Numbered from the stretch's first letter, positions 50,965 to 58,541 are shown. The stretch is DNA of 64,000 bases from Leptospirales bacterium (GCA_019694655.1 JAIBBN010000001.1:564501-628500), one strand, 5' to 3'. The notes: generated by a model from the letters alone, not told the origin. Translations and numbers: made by a program.

Positions 50965-52851
50965 TCAGTTGCGTCCCAGCAGTTCCATGGCTTTTGCTTT
51001 GATCTCGCCAACCAGAAAAGGCCGGCCCTTGACCTTGTGCAAACCAACAACCTCGCGCAAAAAGCGGGCGCGGATCAGCCAGGACAATTGACCGAGATTC
51101 AATTCGGGGATCAGAATTGTATCAAAGCGTTTGAGGATCTCGCCCAGATTGCGCGGGAAGGGATTCAAGTAGCGCAGATGGGCGTGGGAGACGCTGACGC
51201 CCTCGCGCTTCAGTTCCTCGACCGCGGCGCGGATTGCGCCATGGGTTCCGCCCCAGCCCAGAATCAAAAGCTGGCCCGATTCTTCGCCGTAGACGCTTTG
51301 CTCGGGGATGAAATTGGCAATGTTTTCGATCTTCTGCTGGCGAGTGAGCGCCATGCGTTCGTGGTTATCGGGATCGTAGCTGACCGCGCCGCTGAGCGCA
51401 TCCTTTTCCAGGCCGCCGACGCGATGCTCGAAGCCGGGGATGCCGGGTATCGCCCAGCGTCGCGCCAGGGTTTTTTCATCGCGGGCATAGGTATGAAAGG
51501 CGGCCGGATCTTCGCCGGCCTGGATCTGGTTGTGGCGAATGACTGGCAGCGAGTCGGCGCTGGGAACGCGCCAGGGCTCGGAGCCAAAGATCAAGAAGAG
51601 CTCGGAGAGATACATGACCGGCGTCATGAACTCAACGGCCAGACGCACGGCCTCAATGCTGCAATCGAAACTGTCCGCCGGCGTGGCCGATGCCAGAATT
51701 GGAATCGGACTTTCGCCGTTGCGTCCAAAGAAGGACTGCAATAGATCGCCCTGTTCGGTCTTGGTTGGCAGACCGGTGGAGGGACCGGCGCGCTGGGCGT
51801 TGATCACCACCAGCGGCAACTCGGTGATCATCGCCAGGTTCATCGCTTCCAGCTTGAGATTGATGCCCGGGCCGGCGGAAGCCGTTACGCCCAGCGAACC
51901 GCCGTAGCTGGCGCCAATTGCTGCGCCAGCGGCGGCAATCTCGTCCTCGGCCTGAAAGGTCTTCACGCCAAAGTTTTTGTGTTTGGAAAGCTCGTGCAAA
52001 ATGTCCGAGGCCGGCGTGATTGGATAGCCGGCGTAGAGCAGTTCCAGACCGGCGCGATCGGCCCCGGCAATCAGGCCAAGGGCGATGGCCGTGGCGCCGT
52101 TGATGTTGCGGTAGAGGCCGGGCTCAAAATGGGCGTCGCGCACCTCGTAGCGGGAGGTGAACAGTTCGCTGGCTTCGGCAAAATTGTAGCCGGCGCGCAG
52201 CGCGCGAAGGTTCGCCTCTACAAACGTTTCGTTTTTCTTAAATTTGTCTTTGATCCAGTGCGTGGTCGTTTCCGGATCGCGCTGGTAGAGCCAGTAGGCC
52301 ACGCCCAGGGCAAAGAAGTTCTTACAGCGATCCATGTGGTTTTGCTGCAGCTCCAGGCCTTCCAGCGCAGTGCGCGTCAGCTTCGTGATGGGCGCGCGAA
52401 TCAGCTGGTACTTCTCGGCCACCGCCGGATCCTCCAGCGGATTGGAGCTGTAGCCGACGCGGCTCAGATTGCGCTCATCAAAGGCGTCGGTGTTGACCAG
52501 CAAAACGCCGCCCGGACGCAAGTCCTTGAGGTTGACCTTCAGCGCCGCCGGGTTCATCGCCACCAGCACATCAATCAGGTCGCCCGGGGTGTGGATGTCG
52601 CGGCTGGAAAAGTGGATCTGAAAGCCGGAGACCCCGCCCAGGGTGCCCACCGGCGCGCGGATCTCCGCCGGGAAATCGGGAAAGGTCATCAGGTCGTTGC
52701 CGGCTACGCCGGTGGTGGTGGTGAACTGAGCGCCGGTGATTTGCATGCCGTCGCCGGAGTCCCCGGCAAAACGGACTATGGCGCTTTCAATGGTCTCGTG
52801 CTTGACCTGGCGTTCGTTCTGGCTGTGCACCGGGCTGGCGCCTGAACTCAT
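50965..52851 (-). CDS. korA: 2-oxoacid:ferredoxin oxidoreductase, fused gamma-alpha subunit (KorA-like)
   Basis: A 628-residue partner of KorB. The N-terminal 190 residues are the gamma-type domain (VRFAGDSGDGMQITGAQFTTTTG), and the rest is the alpha pyrimidine-binding domain (LLYAGYPITPASDILHELSKH; GASYGGSLGVTASAGPGINLK). The C-terminal transketolase-like part contains LLILGWGGTHGAIRAAVEEL. This two-subunit form (alpha-gamma fusion plus beta) is known from many bacteria. The ATG at 52851 has AGAGG nearby upstream on this strand. Confidence 0.92.
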   Translation of the reverse strand: MSSGASPVHSQNERQVKHETIESAIVRFAGDSGDGMQITGAQFTTTTGVAGNDLMTFPDFPAEIRAPVGTLGGVSGFQIHFSSRDIHTPGDLIDVLVAMNPAALKVNLKDLRPGGVLLVNTDAFDERNLSRVGYSSNPLEDPAVAEKYQLIRAPITKLTRTALEGLELQQNHMDRCKNFFALGVAYWLYQRDPETTTHWIKDKFKKNETFVEANLRALRAGYNFAEASELFTSRYEVRDAHFEPGLYRNINGATAIALGLIAGADRAGLELLYAGYPITPASDILHELSKHKNFGVKTFQAEDEIAAAGAAIGASYGGSLGVTASAGPGINLKLEAMNLAMITELPLVVINAQRAGPSTGLPTKTEQGDLLQSFFGRNGESPIPILASATPADSFDCSIEAVRLAVEFMTPVMYLSELFLIFGSEPWRVPSADSLPVIRHNQIQAGEDPAAFHTYARDEKTLARRWAIPGIPGFEHRVGGLEKDALSGAVSYDPDNHERMALTRQQKIENIANFIPEQSVYGEESGQLLILGWGGTHGAIRAAVEELKREGVSVSHAHLRYLNPFPRNLGEILKRFDTILIPELNLGQLSWLIRARFLREVVGLHKVKGRPFLVGEIKAKAMELLGRN

Positions 52852-53619
52852 GGATTCCTCTCTATAATAGGGCGAGCAGCAGGGCCCGCAGGCCTATCTG
52901 CCCGAGTTTTTGCAGCGATTGGCAGGGGCAACCGAATTCCCCGCCCCAGAAAAGGCGCCGGCTGGCGGGCGGGCGAGGGCGGATGGCGCTTCAGAGTCCC
53001 CTGGCAAGCGACACAGGCGTCCCTGCCCGAGTCGCTTGCACACGCGACCTCCATGGTCGCGTGCGAGCAGGGGACTCTTCCGCGCTGAGCTTCGGCCAGA
53101 CTATCGTTCTGGCCTTTCTCCCGGAAGCGAGCCAGGGTCTCGCTTCCGGCGGCGCGTTGCGCCGCTCATTCTACGGGCGTCCGCCGCTCGATGGTCGTTA
53201 TATCCAGCACTTCCTGGCCTCGCTTAGCGCTCGGCCAGCGGCGCCGGGCTGCTGCGCACTTCGCTGTCGCTTCGGCCCCGCACGCAGAACACTCTGAAAT
53301 TACTTTGTGCCACCCCAGAATCGCCTCCGCGCCCGGTCAGTCCTGCGTGCGGGTCTTGCTGCGCTCGCGCTTGCAATGCTGCGCATCCCTGCCGCGGAAG
53401 CGCGGCTATCATTTTGGAATTCTGCAGGCTGAAGTGTAAAATAATCACCATTGGGCTACCTGTGCACAAGGGCGAGACGCGGCTTCACCGTCTCGCGCCC
53501 GCTCTAGTTGACCCCGCCAGACACTCTGGCCGCAGCGTGCGCATCTGTGAGCGCTTTTCCCTGGAGCCGTCGTGGACTCTGCATTGCCTACTTTTCAGTA
53601 GCCTGCTACGCAGCGGAGA
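52852..53619 (+). other. Non-coding, hairpin-dense stretch (no gene seen)
   Basis: A stretch of 768 bases with no credible protein. It is filled with perfect inverted repeats: the branched element at 52993-53078; GGCCAGA/TCTGGCC at 53094-53114 (seven-base loop); an 11-bp stem at 53121-53149 (seven-base loop); GCGGCGC/GCGCCGC at 53149-53165; an 8-bp stem at 53472-53496; and GCCAGA/TCTGGC at 53516-53530. GC content falls sharply near 53640 where the orphan gene begins. It could be a repeat cluster or a structured RNA. It carries no recognised promoter of its own beyond TATAAT at 52863-52868. Confidence 0.6.
52993..53078 (+). repeat. Nested inverted repeats forming a three-way junction
   Basis: The outer stem pairs AGAGTCCCCTG (52993-53003) with CAGGGGACTCT (53068-53078), 11 of 11. 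Inside it are two perfect 9-bp stems: GCAAGCGAC (53004-53012) with GTCGCTTGC (53031-53039), and CACGCGACC (53041-53049) with GGTCGCGTG (53055-53063). Only five bases are unpaired at the junction. Both strands would fold the same way. Its role is unknown. Confidence 0.8.
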
Positions 53620-53979
53620 CTATTTCATTCTGCGAGTGGCAAAAAGGTGTTCTATATACTCTTCGTGCAAATTGCCGTTAAATGATCCGGCCGATTTCTC
53701 AACGAGGTTAAGCTGTAAGTCTGGCGTATCCCCTGATCCATTGTCGATAATTACAAAAATTGAGTGAACGGCCATATTCAGGATTTCACCAATATAAACT
53801 TCAAATTCGCTCTTTAGCTTTTCGTCGCCCAAAAAGTGTGCGATCTTTCCGAACCGTGCTGGATCCTCTAACCAGCCAGTATTGGCGTTTAGGCGAAGGT
53901 TAGCCGCTAGACTGGTCCATTGGTCAACTCGATCGGCAACGGCTTCATAGAATACGCGTTTCACATCCTGAATGTCCAT
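53620..53979 (-). CDS. Orphan hypothetical protein, AT-richer than its surroundings
   Basis: A coherent 119-residue protein (MDIQDVKRVFYEAVADRVDQ at its start), with a predicted helix-strand mix and no signal peptide or membrane helix. The pieces FEVYIGEILNMAVHSIFVIID and NLHEEYIEHLF recall small immunity-type proteins, but I do not recognise the family. The base composition is clearly lower in GC than the neighbouring kor genes, suggesting acquisition. Its start lies 54 bases from the left end of the IS3-family element, whose transposase reads in the same direction. Confidence 0.6.
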   Translation of the reverse strand: MDIQDVKRVFYEAVADRVDQWTSLAANLRLNANTGWLEDPARFGKIAHFLGDEKLKSEFEVYIGEILNMAVHSIFVIIDNGSGDTPDLQLNLVEKSAGSFNGNLHEEYIEHLFATRRMK

Positions 53980-54032
53980 GGTTCTGCTCGCCCTTAGGGA
54001 TAAAAATAGCGCCTGTACCTTATGTCAATAAC

Positions 54033-54057
54033 TCTGGTCCGGCCCCTTGAAACTGGA
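54033..54057 (+). repeat. Left terminal inverted repeat of the IS3-family element
   Basis: 25 bases, outer part TCTGGTCCGGCCCC. It is the reverse complement of the right end except at one position (T versus C at the fifteenth base). Confidence 0.9.
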
Positions 54058-54069
54058 AAGCGAATTTAA

Positions 54070-54942
54070 TTAAGTTCTACAGAGTTTTTCGAATTCGACA
54101 GGGGTCATTCCGTTCAGGCTTGAGTGTGGGCGGTAATGGTTGTAGCGGCGGATGAAGAGGAAGACGGCGCGATCAGCTTCCGCCGGGCTGGCGTAATCGG
54201 AAAGATTAATCTCCTCATATTTTACGGTCTTGTTAAAGGACTCAGCGCTTGCATTCTCGTAGACGCTTCTCTCGATCATTGAACAGCGCATCCCGAAGCG
54301 TTTCAGCGTCGCCTGATACCTCGCGAAGCGATACACCGAATCGCGGTCGGTGTGGTGAATGCAGCCGCGGAGACTCCGGCGACGGCGCCTGGCATCAATG
54401 AGGGCCCGCAGTACAAGTTCCGTGTCAATTCGATCCGATGCAGCGCGACCGACGATCCGCCGCGAGCAATGGTCCTTCAAAGTGGCGAGATGGCGCTTCT
54501 GTCCATCGACCAGATAGGAAGTGATGTCGCCGACCAGCGCCTGGCCGGGATTCTTGATCTTTGCGGAGCGGAGCAGGTTTGGATGGCGCCGGCCGCCGCC
54601 GCTCTTCTTTTTCCCATCAGACTTCCGCTTTTTCCGGGGAATCAGAGCATTTTCGCTCATGATCCGATAGACCCGCTTCTTGTTTACGCGGATCTTACGG
54701 CGAAGAATCCGCGTAAAGGAACGATAGCCGGAGGCGGGAAGTCGCAACAGGATTTGTTCGATTCGGCGCAGCAAAGCAGCATCCGAAATCGCCTGTTTCG
54801 CCGGGCGGCTTTGATAGTAAAAGGTGGATACGCTCAGCCCGAGCGCTTTGCAGCTTTTTTCGATCCCGAACTCAGCGGCGAGATGGCGCCGGACCAGCTC
54901 CCGTTTCGCTGCAATTCTCTGGAAAGTTCTTCCGTTTTTTTT
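54070..54942 (-). CDS. IS3-family transposase, OrfB part (made by -1 frameshift)
   Basis: The catalytic half. In the frame set by a -1 slip on the A8 run (minus strand, 54935-54942), translation continues through RTFQRIAAKRELVRRH and AEFGIEKSCKALGLSVSTFY into the HTH_21 and rve core. The DDE triad is Asp in VGDITSYLVDG, Asp in HHTDRDSVYRF and Glu in NASAESFNKTVKYEE. The end (YNHYRPHSSLNGMTPVEFEKL) is typical of IS3 OrfB. A separate ATG-like start exists further in, near 54774, but the N-terminal part is conserved only through the frameshift product. Confidence 0.9.
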   Translation of the reverse strand, partial: KKNGRTFQRIAAKRELVRRHLAAEFGIEKSCKALGLSVSTFYYQSRPAKQAISDAALLRRIEQILLRLPASGYRSFTRILRRKIRVNKKRVYRIMSENALIPRKKRKSDGKKKSGGGRRHPNLLRSAKIKNPGQALVGDITSYLVDGQKRHLATLKDHCSRRIVGRAASDRIDTELVLRALIDARRRRRSLRGCIHHTDRDSVYRFARYQATLKRFGMRCSMIERSVYENASAESFNKTVKYEEINLSDYASPAEADRAVFLFIRRYNHYRPHSSLNGMTPVEFEKLCRT

Positions 54943-55190
54943 AGAATATGATTCTCCAGGGCGATGTCCGCCAACGCCCCTTCCAGCTCCTTGATGCGCT
55001 TGCGCAACTCGATCTCGGTTCTATGCTCCGAGCGGAAAGTCCCGGTATTAAGTTCATCGCGCCAATTCGAAATCGTAGCGGCGGCGATGCCCTCCCTTCG
55101 GGCTATCCAAGTCATCGGGCTCAATCCCGATACAACCTCCAAGACGATCCTCTTCTTGAATTCGCGTGAAAAATTCCGCCTTTTGATCAC
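54834..55190 (-). CDS. IS3-family transposase, OrfA (DNA-binding) part
   Basis: A 118-residue protein with an N-terminal helix-turn-helix (FKKRIVLEVVSGLSPMTWIA; GIAAATISNWRDEL) and a leucine-zipper segment (EIELRKRIKELEGALADIALEN). The slippery run CTAAAAAAAACGG is read CTA AAA AAA ACG here; after it, the 0-frame tail is only a short Ser/Gly/Lys stretch ending at a stop, as expected for the OrfA product when no frameshift occurs. Confidence 0.9.
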   Translation of the reverse strand: MIKRRNFSREFKKRIVLEVVSGLSPMTWIARREGIAAATISNWRDELNTGTFRSEHRTEIELRKRIKELEGALADIALENHILKKTEELSRELQRNGSWSGAISPLSSGSKKAAKRSG

Positions 55191-55223
55191 AGGTCAATCT
55201 CCTTGCTCCCTTTTTGGCTGTCC

Positions 55224-55248
55224 TCCAGTTTCAGGGGGCCGGACCAGA
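55224..55248 (-). repeat. Right terminal inverted repeat of the IS3-family element
   Basis: 25 bases ending GGACCAGA at the outer edge; 24 of 25 match the left end. It ends 34 bases upstream of the orfA start. Confidence 0.9.
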
Positions 55249-55249
55249 T

Positions 55250-55395
55250 TATTCGTCTATGCGCCGGCCATCGCCGGAGCAACCATGTGCGTTTACAATC
55301 GTTCCAGCGATGGGAACCTGACCCAGACGCAAAGTTTGAGCGTGACTTCGCCAGTAGCGGCCTATTTGCTGCAGCGCTACAGTTTGAGTTTTTAG
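55250..55395 (+). pseudogene. Possible beta-propeller (lactonase-like) fragment cut by the IS element
   Basis: Directly after the IS right end, one plus-strand frame reads LFVYAPAIAGATMCVYNRSS and then DGNLTQTQSLSVTSP before a stop. The FVY...VYN...DGNLT pattern is that of one blade of lactonase-family propellers found as repeats in leptospiral secreted proteins. No start or further blades are present on either side. The match is from memory and short. Confidence 0.3.
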
Positions 55396-55440
55396 CGGAA
55401 TTGTGGCTGCTCGCTGCGCTGCGCCTGGGAGCAATATCCT

Positions 55441-55792
55441 AATCTAAATGTAGCACACTGCTCATTCATATGCTCCGGTTTGATGTATTTTGTCGAGCGC
55501 GACGCCCACGCAGAAGCCTTGCCAGTTTTCCGAAATCGATGTGGCGGGGCGTTGCCACGCTGACAACAATGGGATATGGCGACGTCTATCTTGCGACTGT
55601 AAGGCTCGAATTCTGGCGGCGCGGGCTTCGATACCTGGAATCGGAGTCTTCGCGCTGCCGACGGGAATACTTGCAGCGGCGTTTGCACGCCAGCCCAGCG
55701 CAGGACAACGACAGGAAGCCATGGTATTTGAATGCCCCCATTGTGGACGGCCCCTCGCCCCATTGGAGCAAAAAGTAGAGGTGAATCAATGA
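55441..55792 (+). pseudogene. Degraded voltage-gated potassium channel
   Basis: Three consecutive plus-strand frames together make one channel C-terminal half. Frame at 55441: FICSGLMYFVERDAHAEA (S5 end and turret). Frame 0 (from about 55518): LASFPKSMWRGVATLTTMGYGD, the pore helix and the TMGYGD selectivity filter. Third frame (from about 55592): ARILAARASIPGIGVFALPT, the S6 helix, then MVFECPHCGRPLAP, a CxxC tail common in such channels, and a stop at 55792. Two frameshifts and missing S1-S4 show a pseudogene. Its upstream part may have been lost when the IS element arrived. Confidence 0.8.
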
Positions 55793-56037
55793 AGGCAAAC
55801 ATCCTGCTGGCGCTTGCGGCCCTTAGCGTAGCTGCCGTACAACCAATCGCGCCACAGATCTCAGTAAGTGGCTACTCCGACCTTGTAAACAGCCGCCTTT
55901 GGAAACGGGGTTGTTGCAGTCGCCACGGCGGCGTATGCGGCAACCGTTGTTGCGATGGTTCTCCGCTGTCGGCCGGGTGTCGCTGACCTGATGCAATGCG
56001 CCGCAGCGGGCCTCCAGCATGGCAAGAGGCAATCTTG
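55789..56037 (+). pseudogene. Small secreted or membrane protein, apparently frameshifted
   Basis: An ATG at 55789, with GAGG suitably upstream, begins a signal-like segment (MKANILLALAALSVAAVQPI) and continues to YSDLVNSRLWKRGCC, stopping at 55986. Another frame over the same stretch is hydrophobic and coherent (AAFGNGVVAVATAAYAATVV, then AMVLRCRPGVADL), as if one base had been lost near 55890. Neither part was recognised. It overlaps the stop of the channel pseudogene, so both may have been one operon. Confidence 0.35.
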
Positions 56038-56464
56038 AGCGAGGAACTTATTCCTTAGCCTGGCTTCAATCAGCGGCTAGACGATGCCGGTCGTTCGCTT
56101 CGAAACTTTGAAGCACTATAGTTTCAGCTGCAAGATTAACGGCCATCCTGGGCTTTTCCGACGAAGGAGGCTACTTGCACAGTCACAATCGAATGAACGT
56201 ACCTCGGACTCAAAGCGGGCGGTTGGCAGGCAATAGAGAGCAGTCGTAGCCACAAAGCTGGAGGCCCATAGATCACCAGTAGCCAGATGGCGGCTCCAGG
56301 TATCAAGATTCGTTCCATCGATCTGGAAAGCGATCGCGGCCAATATCCATCGCCACAAACATACCCTGCGAATGCACAGGACGAGAATCGCGTTTGCCAC
56401 CCGACGCCAGCTTGACGTCAGCGCCGGCCGCGCGATGCCAGGGAGAATAGAGGGGGCGGATAGA
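56038..56464. other. Spacer without a recognisable gene
   Basis: About 430 bases. On the minus strand two frames give hydrophobic pieces (for example AAIWLLVIYGPPALWLRLLS), which could be the remains of a membrane protein, but no start, domain or continuous frame supports it. The stretch is less GC-rich than the core genome. Confidence 0.4.
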
Positions 56465-57028
56465 ATGCGATACCTTGTGGCCACAATCCTACTGTTTCAA
56501 ATCAGTAGCTGCACTGCGCTATTGGGCGGCGAGGACTCTTCCGATTCGGATGTTGCAATCCTGGCGGCTCTGGCCGCGCTATCCGGCGGCATCTCGATTG
56601 GCGGAACCACGACCGGCGATTTGACCGGCTCCTATGGTCTCAGGCTCAGCAATGGCGGGACGACAACCAACGTCGCTGTTTCCACTCTCGGCGCCTTTGT
56701 GCTGGCCCGCAACGTGACTTCCGGCAGCAGCTACTCGGTTATATTCACCAGCCAGCCCAATTTCGTAGCGCCCTCTACTTGTAGCGTTGCCAACACGCGC
56801 CGCTGCACAATTGCCAACAACACAGGGACCGTCGGCTCGTCCTCCGTTACCAACGTTGCTGTTACTTGCGCAACAATATCGCCCGGCAATTGCAATGCTG
56901 TTCAAGATGGATTTGAAACCGCAACCGACTGCGGCGGAACGACTGCGGCGCTCTGTCCCACTGGACGGGCCTGTGTCGCCGGAACGGATTGCCAGTCGCT
57001 CACCTGCACGGGGTCGATCTGCCAGTAG
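56465..57028 (+). CDS. Lipoprotein with leptospiral-type beta domain and Cys-rich tail
   Basis: A 187-residue exported protein. The signal MRYLVATILLFQISSCTALL has a lipobox-like ISSC. Residues about 50-140 form a beta domain seen in spirochaete surface lipoproteins: YGLRLSNGGTTTNVAVSTLG, YSVIFTSQPNFVAPSTCSV and VTNVAVTC. The last 45 residues are a Cys-rich repeat of the form DGxETxxDCGG...C...C...DCxSxxC (DGFETATDCGG; GTDCQSLTCTGSICQ), a motif usually found in extracellular proteins. Likely surface-exposed. It is the only clearly intact non-transposon gene in this decaying stretch besides the gene at 53.6 kb. Confidence 0.78.
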   Translation: MRYLVATILLFQISSCTALLGGEDSSDSDVAILAALAALSGGISIGGTTTGDLTGSYGLRLSNGGTTTNVAVSTLGAFVLARNVTSGSSYSVIFTSQPNFVAPSTCSVANTRRCTIANNTGTVGSSSVTNVAVTCATISPGNCNAVQDGFETATDCGGTTAALCPTGRACVAGTDCQSLTCTGSICQ

Positions 57029-57097
57029 GCTCGATAGATTTGCAGCTCTTTGGCTGCAGACTGAAGCGCTTGCGCGGCTGCAATTGCGCAATACAGG

Positions 57098-57229
57098 CTA
57101 TTCTTTCCAGATTTCGGGTGCAAGCGGCAACGCATTGATTTCAGCGCGGGCTTCGATACTGGTCGGATAGTGTTGGCTGAGAAGTGCAATAAACCGCTCG
57201 TTATGGGTCGGTTCAAGAAGATGCGTCAT
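57098..57229 (-). CDS. Short fragment of unknown protein
   Basis: A 43-residue product (MTHLLEPTHNERFIALLSQH, then YPTSIEARAEINALPL). It has a natural amino-acid pattern and could be the N-terminal remnant of a larger enzyme; NERFIALLSQHYPT faintly resembles the first residues of class III fructose-1,6-bisphosphatase, but the match is too short to use. Translation may begin up to 18 codons earlier at 57283. Nothing on the same strand continues it. Confidence 0.3.
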   Translation of the reverse strand: MTHLLEPTHNERFIALLSQHYPTSIEARAEINALPLAPEIWKE

Positions 57230-57428
57230 CATCATGAATGATGACATATTCAACGAGATCTTTTCCAGAGAGTGTGGCATCACAAAATATTGCTATTGAA
57301 ATGCTCTCCGGGCTTGGAGCCAATATGCTTGCGGAATGGAGTGGAGCTTATGGCGGAGCGTTCCTGGCCGATTCAGGATTTCAAAGCGTGGAGGTCGCCC
57401 GGCTGCGTCTACGACGAGTTGCAGGGAG

Positions 57429-57450
57429 ACCGTACGCAAATGCGTACGGT
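57429..57450. repeat. Perfect hairpin
   Basis: ACCGTACGC (57429-57437) pairs with GCGTACGGT (57442-57450), nine of nine, with an AAAT loop. No T-run follows on either strand beyond ATTT, so a terminator role is uncertain. It lies inside the fragment upstream of the second transposase. Confidence 0.6.
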
Positions 57451-57487
57451 ATTTCCAGAGTATGACCAGGGCTTACTCAAAGACCAG

Positions 57488-57508
57488 AACAGGCGGCGAA
57501 GCCGCCTG
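57488..57508. repeat. Perfect hairpin at the 3' end of the second transposase gene
   Basis: ACAGGCGGC (57488-57496) pairs with GCCGCCTGT (57500-57508) around a GAA loop, directly after the transposase stop. It may mark the end of the element or end its transcript; there is no U-run. Confidence 0.6.
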
Positions 57509-57509
57509 T

Positions 57510-58541
57510 CTATCCGCCGATCTGGCCTTCGCCGGCGTTCAACTCCGGCAATGCGACGGTCACTGCGGAGTTCTCACCGGACTTACAGGCCTTGCAGTTG
57601 AATTTCGAGTTCTCTTCGATGCGCAGAGCGCGCGCTGCTACAATTCTGGCAGCGAAGCGGTGGCGATCGGGAATTTCGCCGTGAAATGCCGGCAGAGGTC
57701 GCGTGCCGTGAAGGGACCCGTGGCAACGGTTATTGTAGTCCTTAACCGCTTCATCTACGGCTTCCTGGAATCCAGCCAGGGTTGTGAATACGCGCTCCTG
57801 AATGTACTGACCTTTCAGAATTCGATTTATGGCTTCGGCCATCGAGTTCGAGAAGGTGATGTCCTTCTGGGCCGCCAGCCGACGAACACGATCGGGAGCG
57901 CTGTCGGCCAGTTCAGCAAGTTCTCCTTTGTTCTCGGAGCCGTCGTCGACGATGAGATCAAAGGACGAGGGAAGAATATCGGTGTGGCGGTCAAGAACGC
58001 CTTCGAAGATCGAGCGCCACAGCGTGGCGGATGCCGGGAAGGTGGCTACGGCAGCCAGAATGCATCTGGAGAAGTTGTCCATCAGGACATGCACATGTAC
58101 CATGCGGTGATCGCTCAAGAACATGCGCGTGACATCGGTATGCAGGATTTCTCCGGACCTGCCTGCGCGAATTCCGATTGGATGCTTGCGACGGAAGCTC
58201 CTGAATACCCGGGAAAGACCGAGTGCGCGACAGAGTTGGTAGATCGAGGATTTGCAGGCTTCGATGCGGCGCTGCCCGGGGCGAATCTGCTGCGAACAGA
58301 TGCCGAGCGACCGGAGGTACAGGGCTCGCACACTGCCGGAGAGCCGCTGCGCCCTGCTTACAATCCTGGCCCTGGCCAGTCGCTGTTTGGCGCCCTTAAA
58401 CGAATAGAGCGCCTGCCTGAGCACGCGATTGGCTGCCAGCAATGCGCGATTGTTGCACGAAGCAATGACGGTTTCAGTTGCCGTGGCGGGAAAATATGCG
58501 AAAGCGAGAGCAGTCTCTCCGGGGAAACGTGAAACTTTCAC
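57510..58541 (-). CDS. Transposase with rve integrase core
   Basis: A 343-residue single-frame transposase. The N-terminal 110 residues are basic and probably bind DNA. The DDE core is Asp in ILHTDVTRMFLSDH, Asp in LIVDDGSENKGELAEL and Glu in ITFSNSMAEAINRILKGQY, followed by VDEAVKDYNNRCHGSLHGTRP, the typical rve end. The spacing fits the IS3/IS481 superfamily. No upstream orfA was found, and no clear terminal inverted repeats could be paired around it, so the element may be degraded at its ends. The start is a GTG with a poor Shine-Dalgarno. Confidence 0.82.
   Translation of the reverse strand: MKVSRFPGETALAFAYFPATATETVIASCNNRALLAANRVLRQALYSFKGAKQRLARARIVSRAQRLSGSVRALYLRSLGICSQQIRPGQRRIEACKSSIYQLCRALGLSRVFRSFRRKHPIGIRAGRSGEILHTDVTRMFLSDHRMVHVHVLMDNFSRCILAAVATFPASATLWRSIFEGVLDRHTDILPSSFDLIVDDGSENKGELAELADSAPDRVRRLAAQKDITFSNSMAEAINRILKGQYIQERVFTTLAGFQEAVDEAVKDYNNRCHGSLHGTRPLPAFHGEIPDRHRFAARIVAARALRIEENSKFNCKACKSGENSAVTVALPELNAGEGQIGG

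Larger units (their letters stand above)
54033..55248 (-). mobile_element. IS3-family insertion sequence
   Basis: A 1,216-bp element bounded by 25-bp terminal inverted repeats (54033-54057 and 55224-55248) that match at 24 of 25 positions, each beginning TCTGGTCCGG at the outer edge. It holds orfA and orfB in the IS3 arrangement, with an A8 slippery run between them. No convincing short target duplication was found at the ends. The left flank is near an orphan gene, and the right flank continues into decayed coding DNA. Both reading frames and both ends are intact, so it may still be active. Confidence 0.92.
57350..57601 (+). pseudogene. N-terminal fragment of an unknown protein abutting a transposase gene
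   Basis: The frame from ATG 57350 reads MAERSWPIQDFKAWRSPGCV, then YDELQGDRTQMRTVFPEYDQ and GLLKDQNRR, which looks like real protein with WRSPGCVYDELQGD as a distinctive patch. After about 57497 it becomes Arg/Ser-rich nonsense antisense to the transposase. I infer a gene cut by the insertion. The family was not recognised. Confidence 0.35.

Noticed and set aside
49780-51744. Long open frame antisense to korB and korA
   Set aside because: It tracks the codon structure of the two enzymes on the opposite strand and has no motif of its own.
52863-52868. TATAAT reading away from korA as a plus-strand promoter
   Set aside because: The sequence is nearly palindromic with the minus strand and no -35 element is seen in either direction, so it is not called.
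52910-53439. Short open frames over the hairpin-dense region
   Set aside because: They are Arg/Ser/Pro-rich, differ between adjacent frames and lack starts with ribosome-binding sites; the inverted repeats explain the sequence better.
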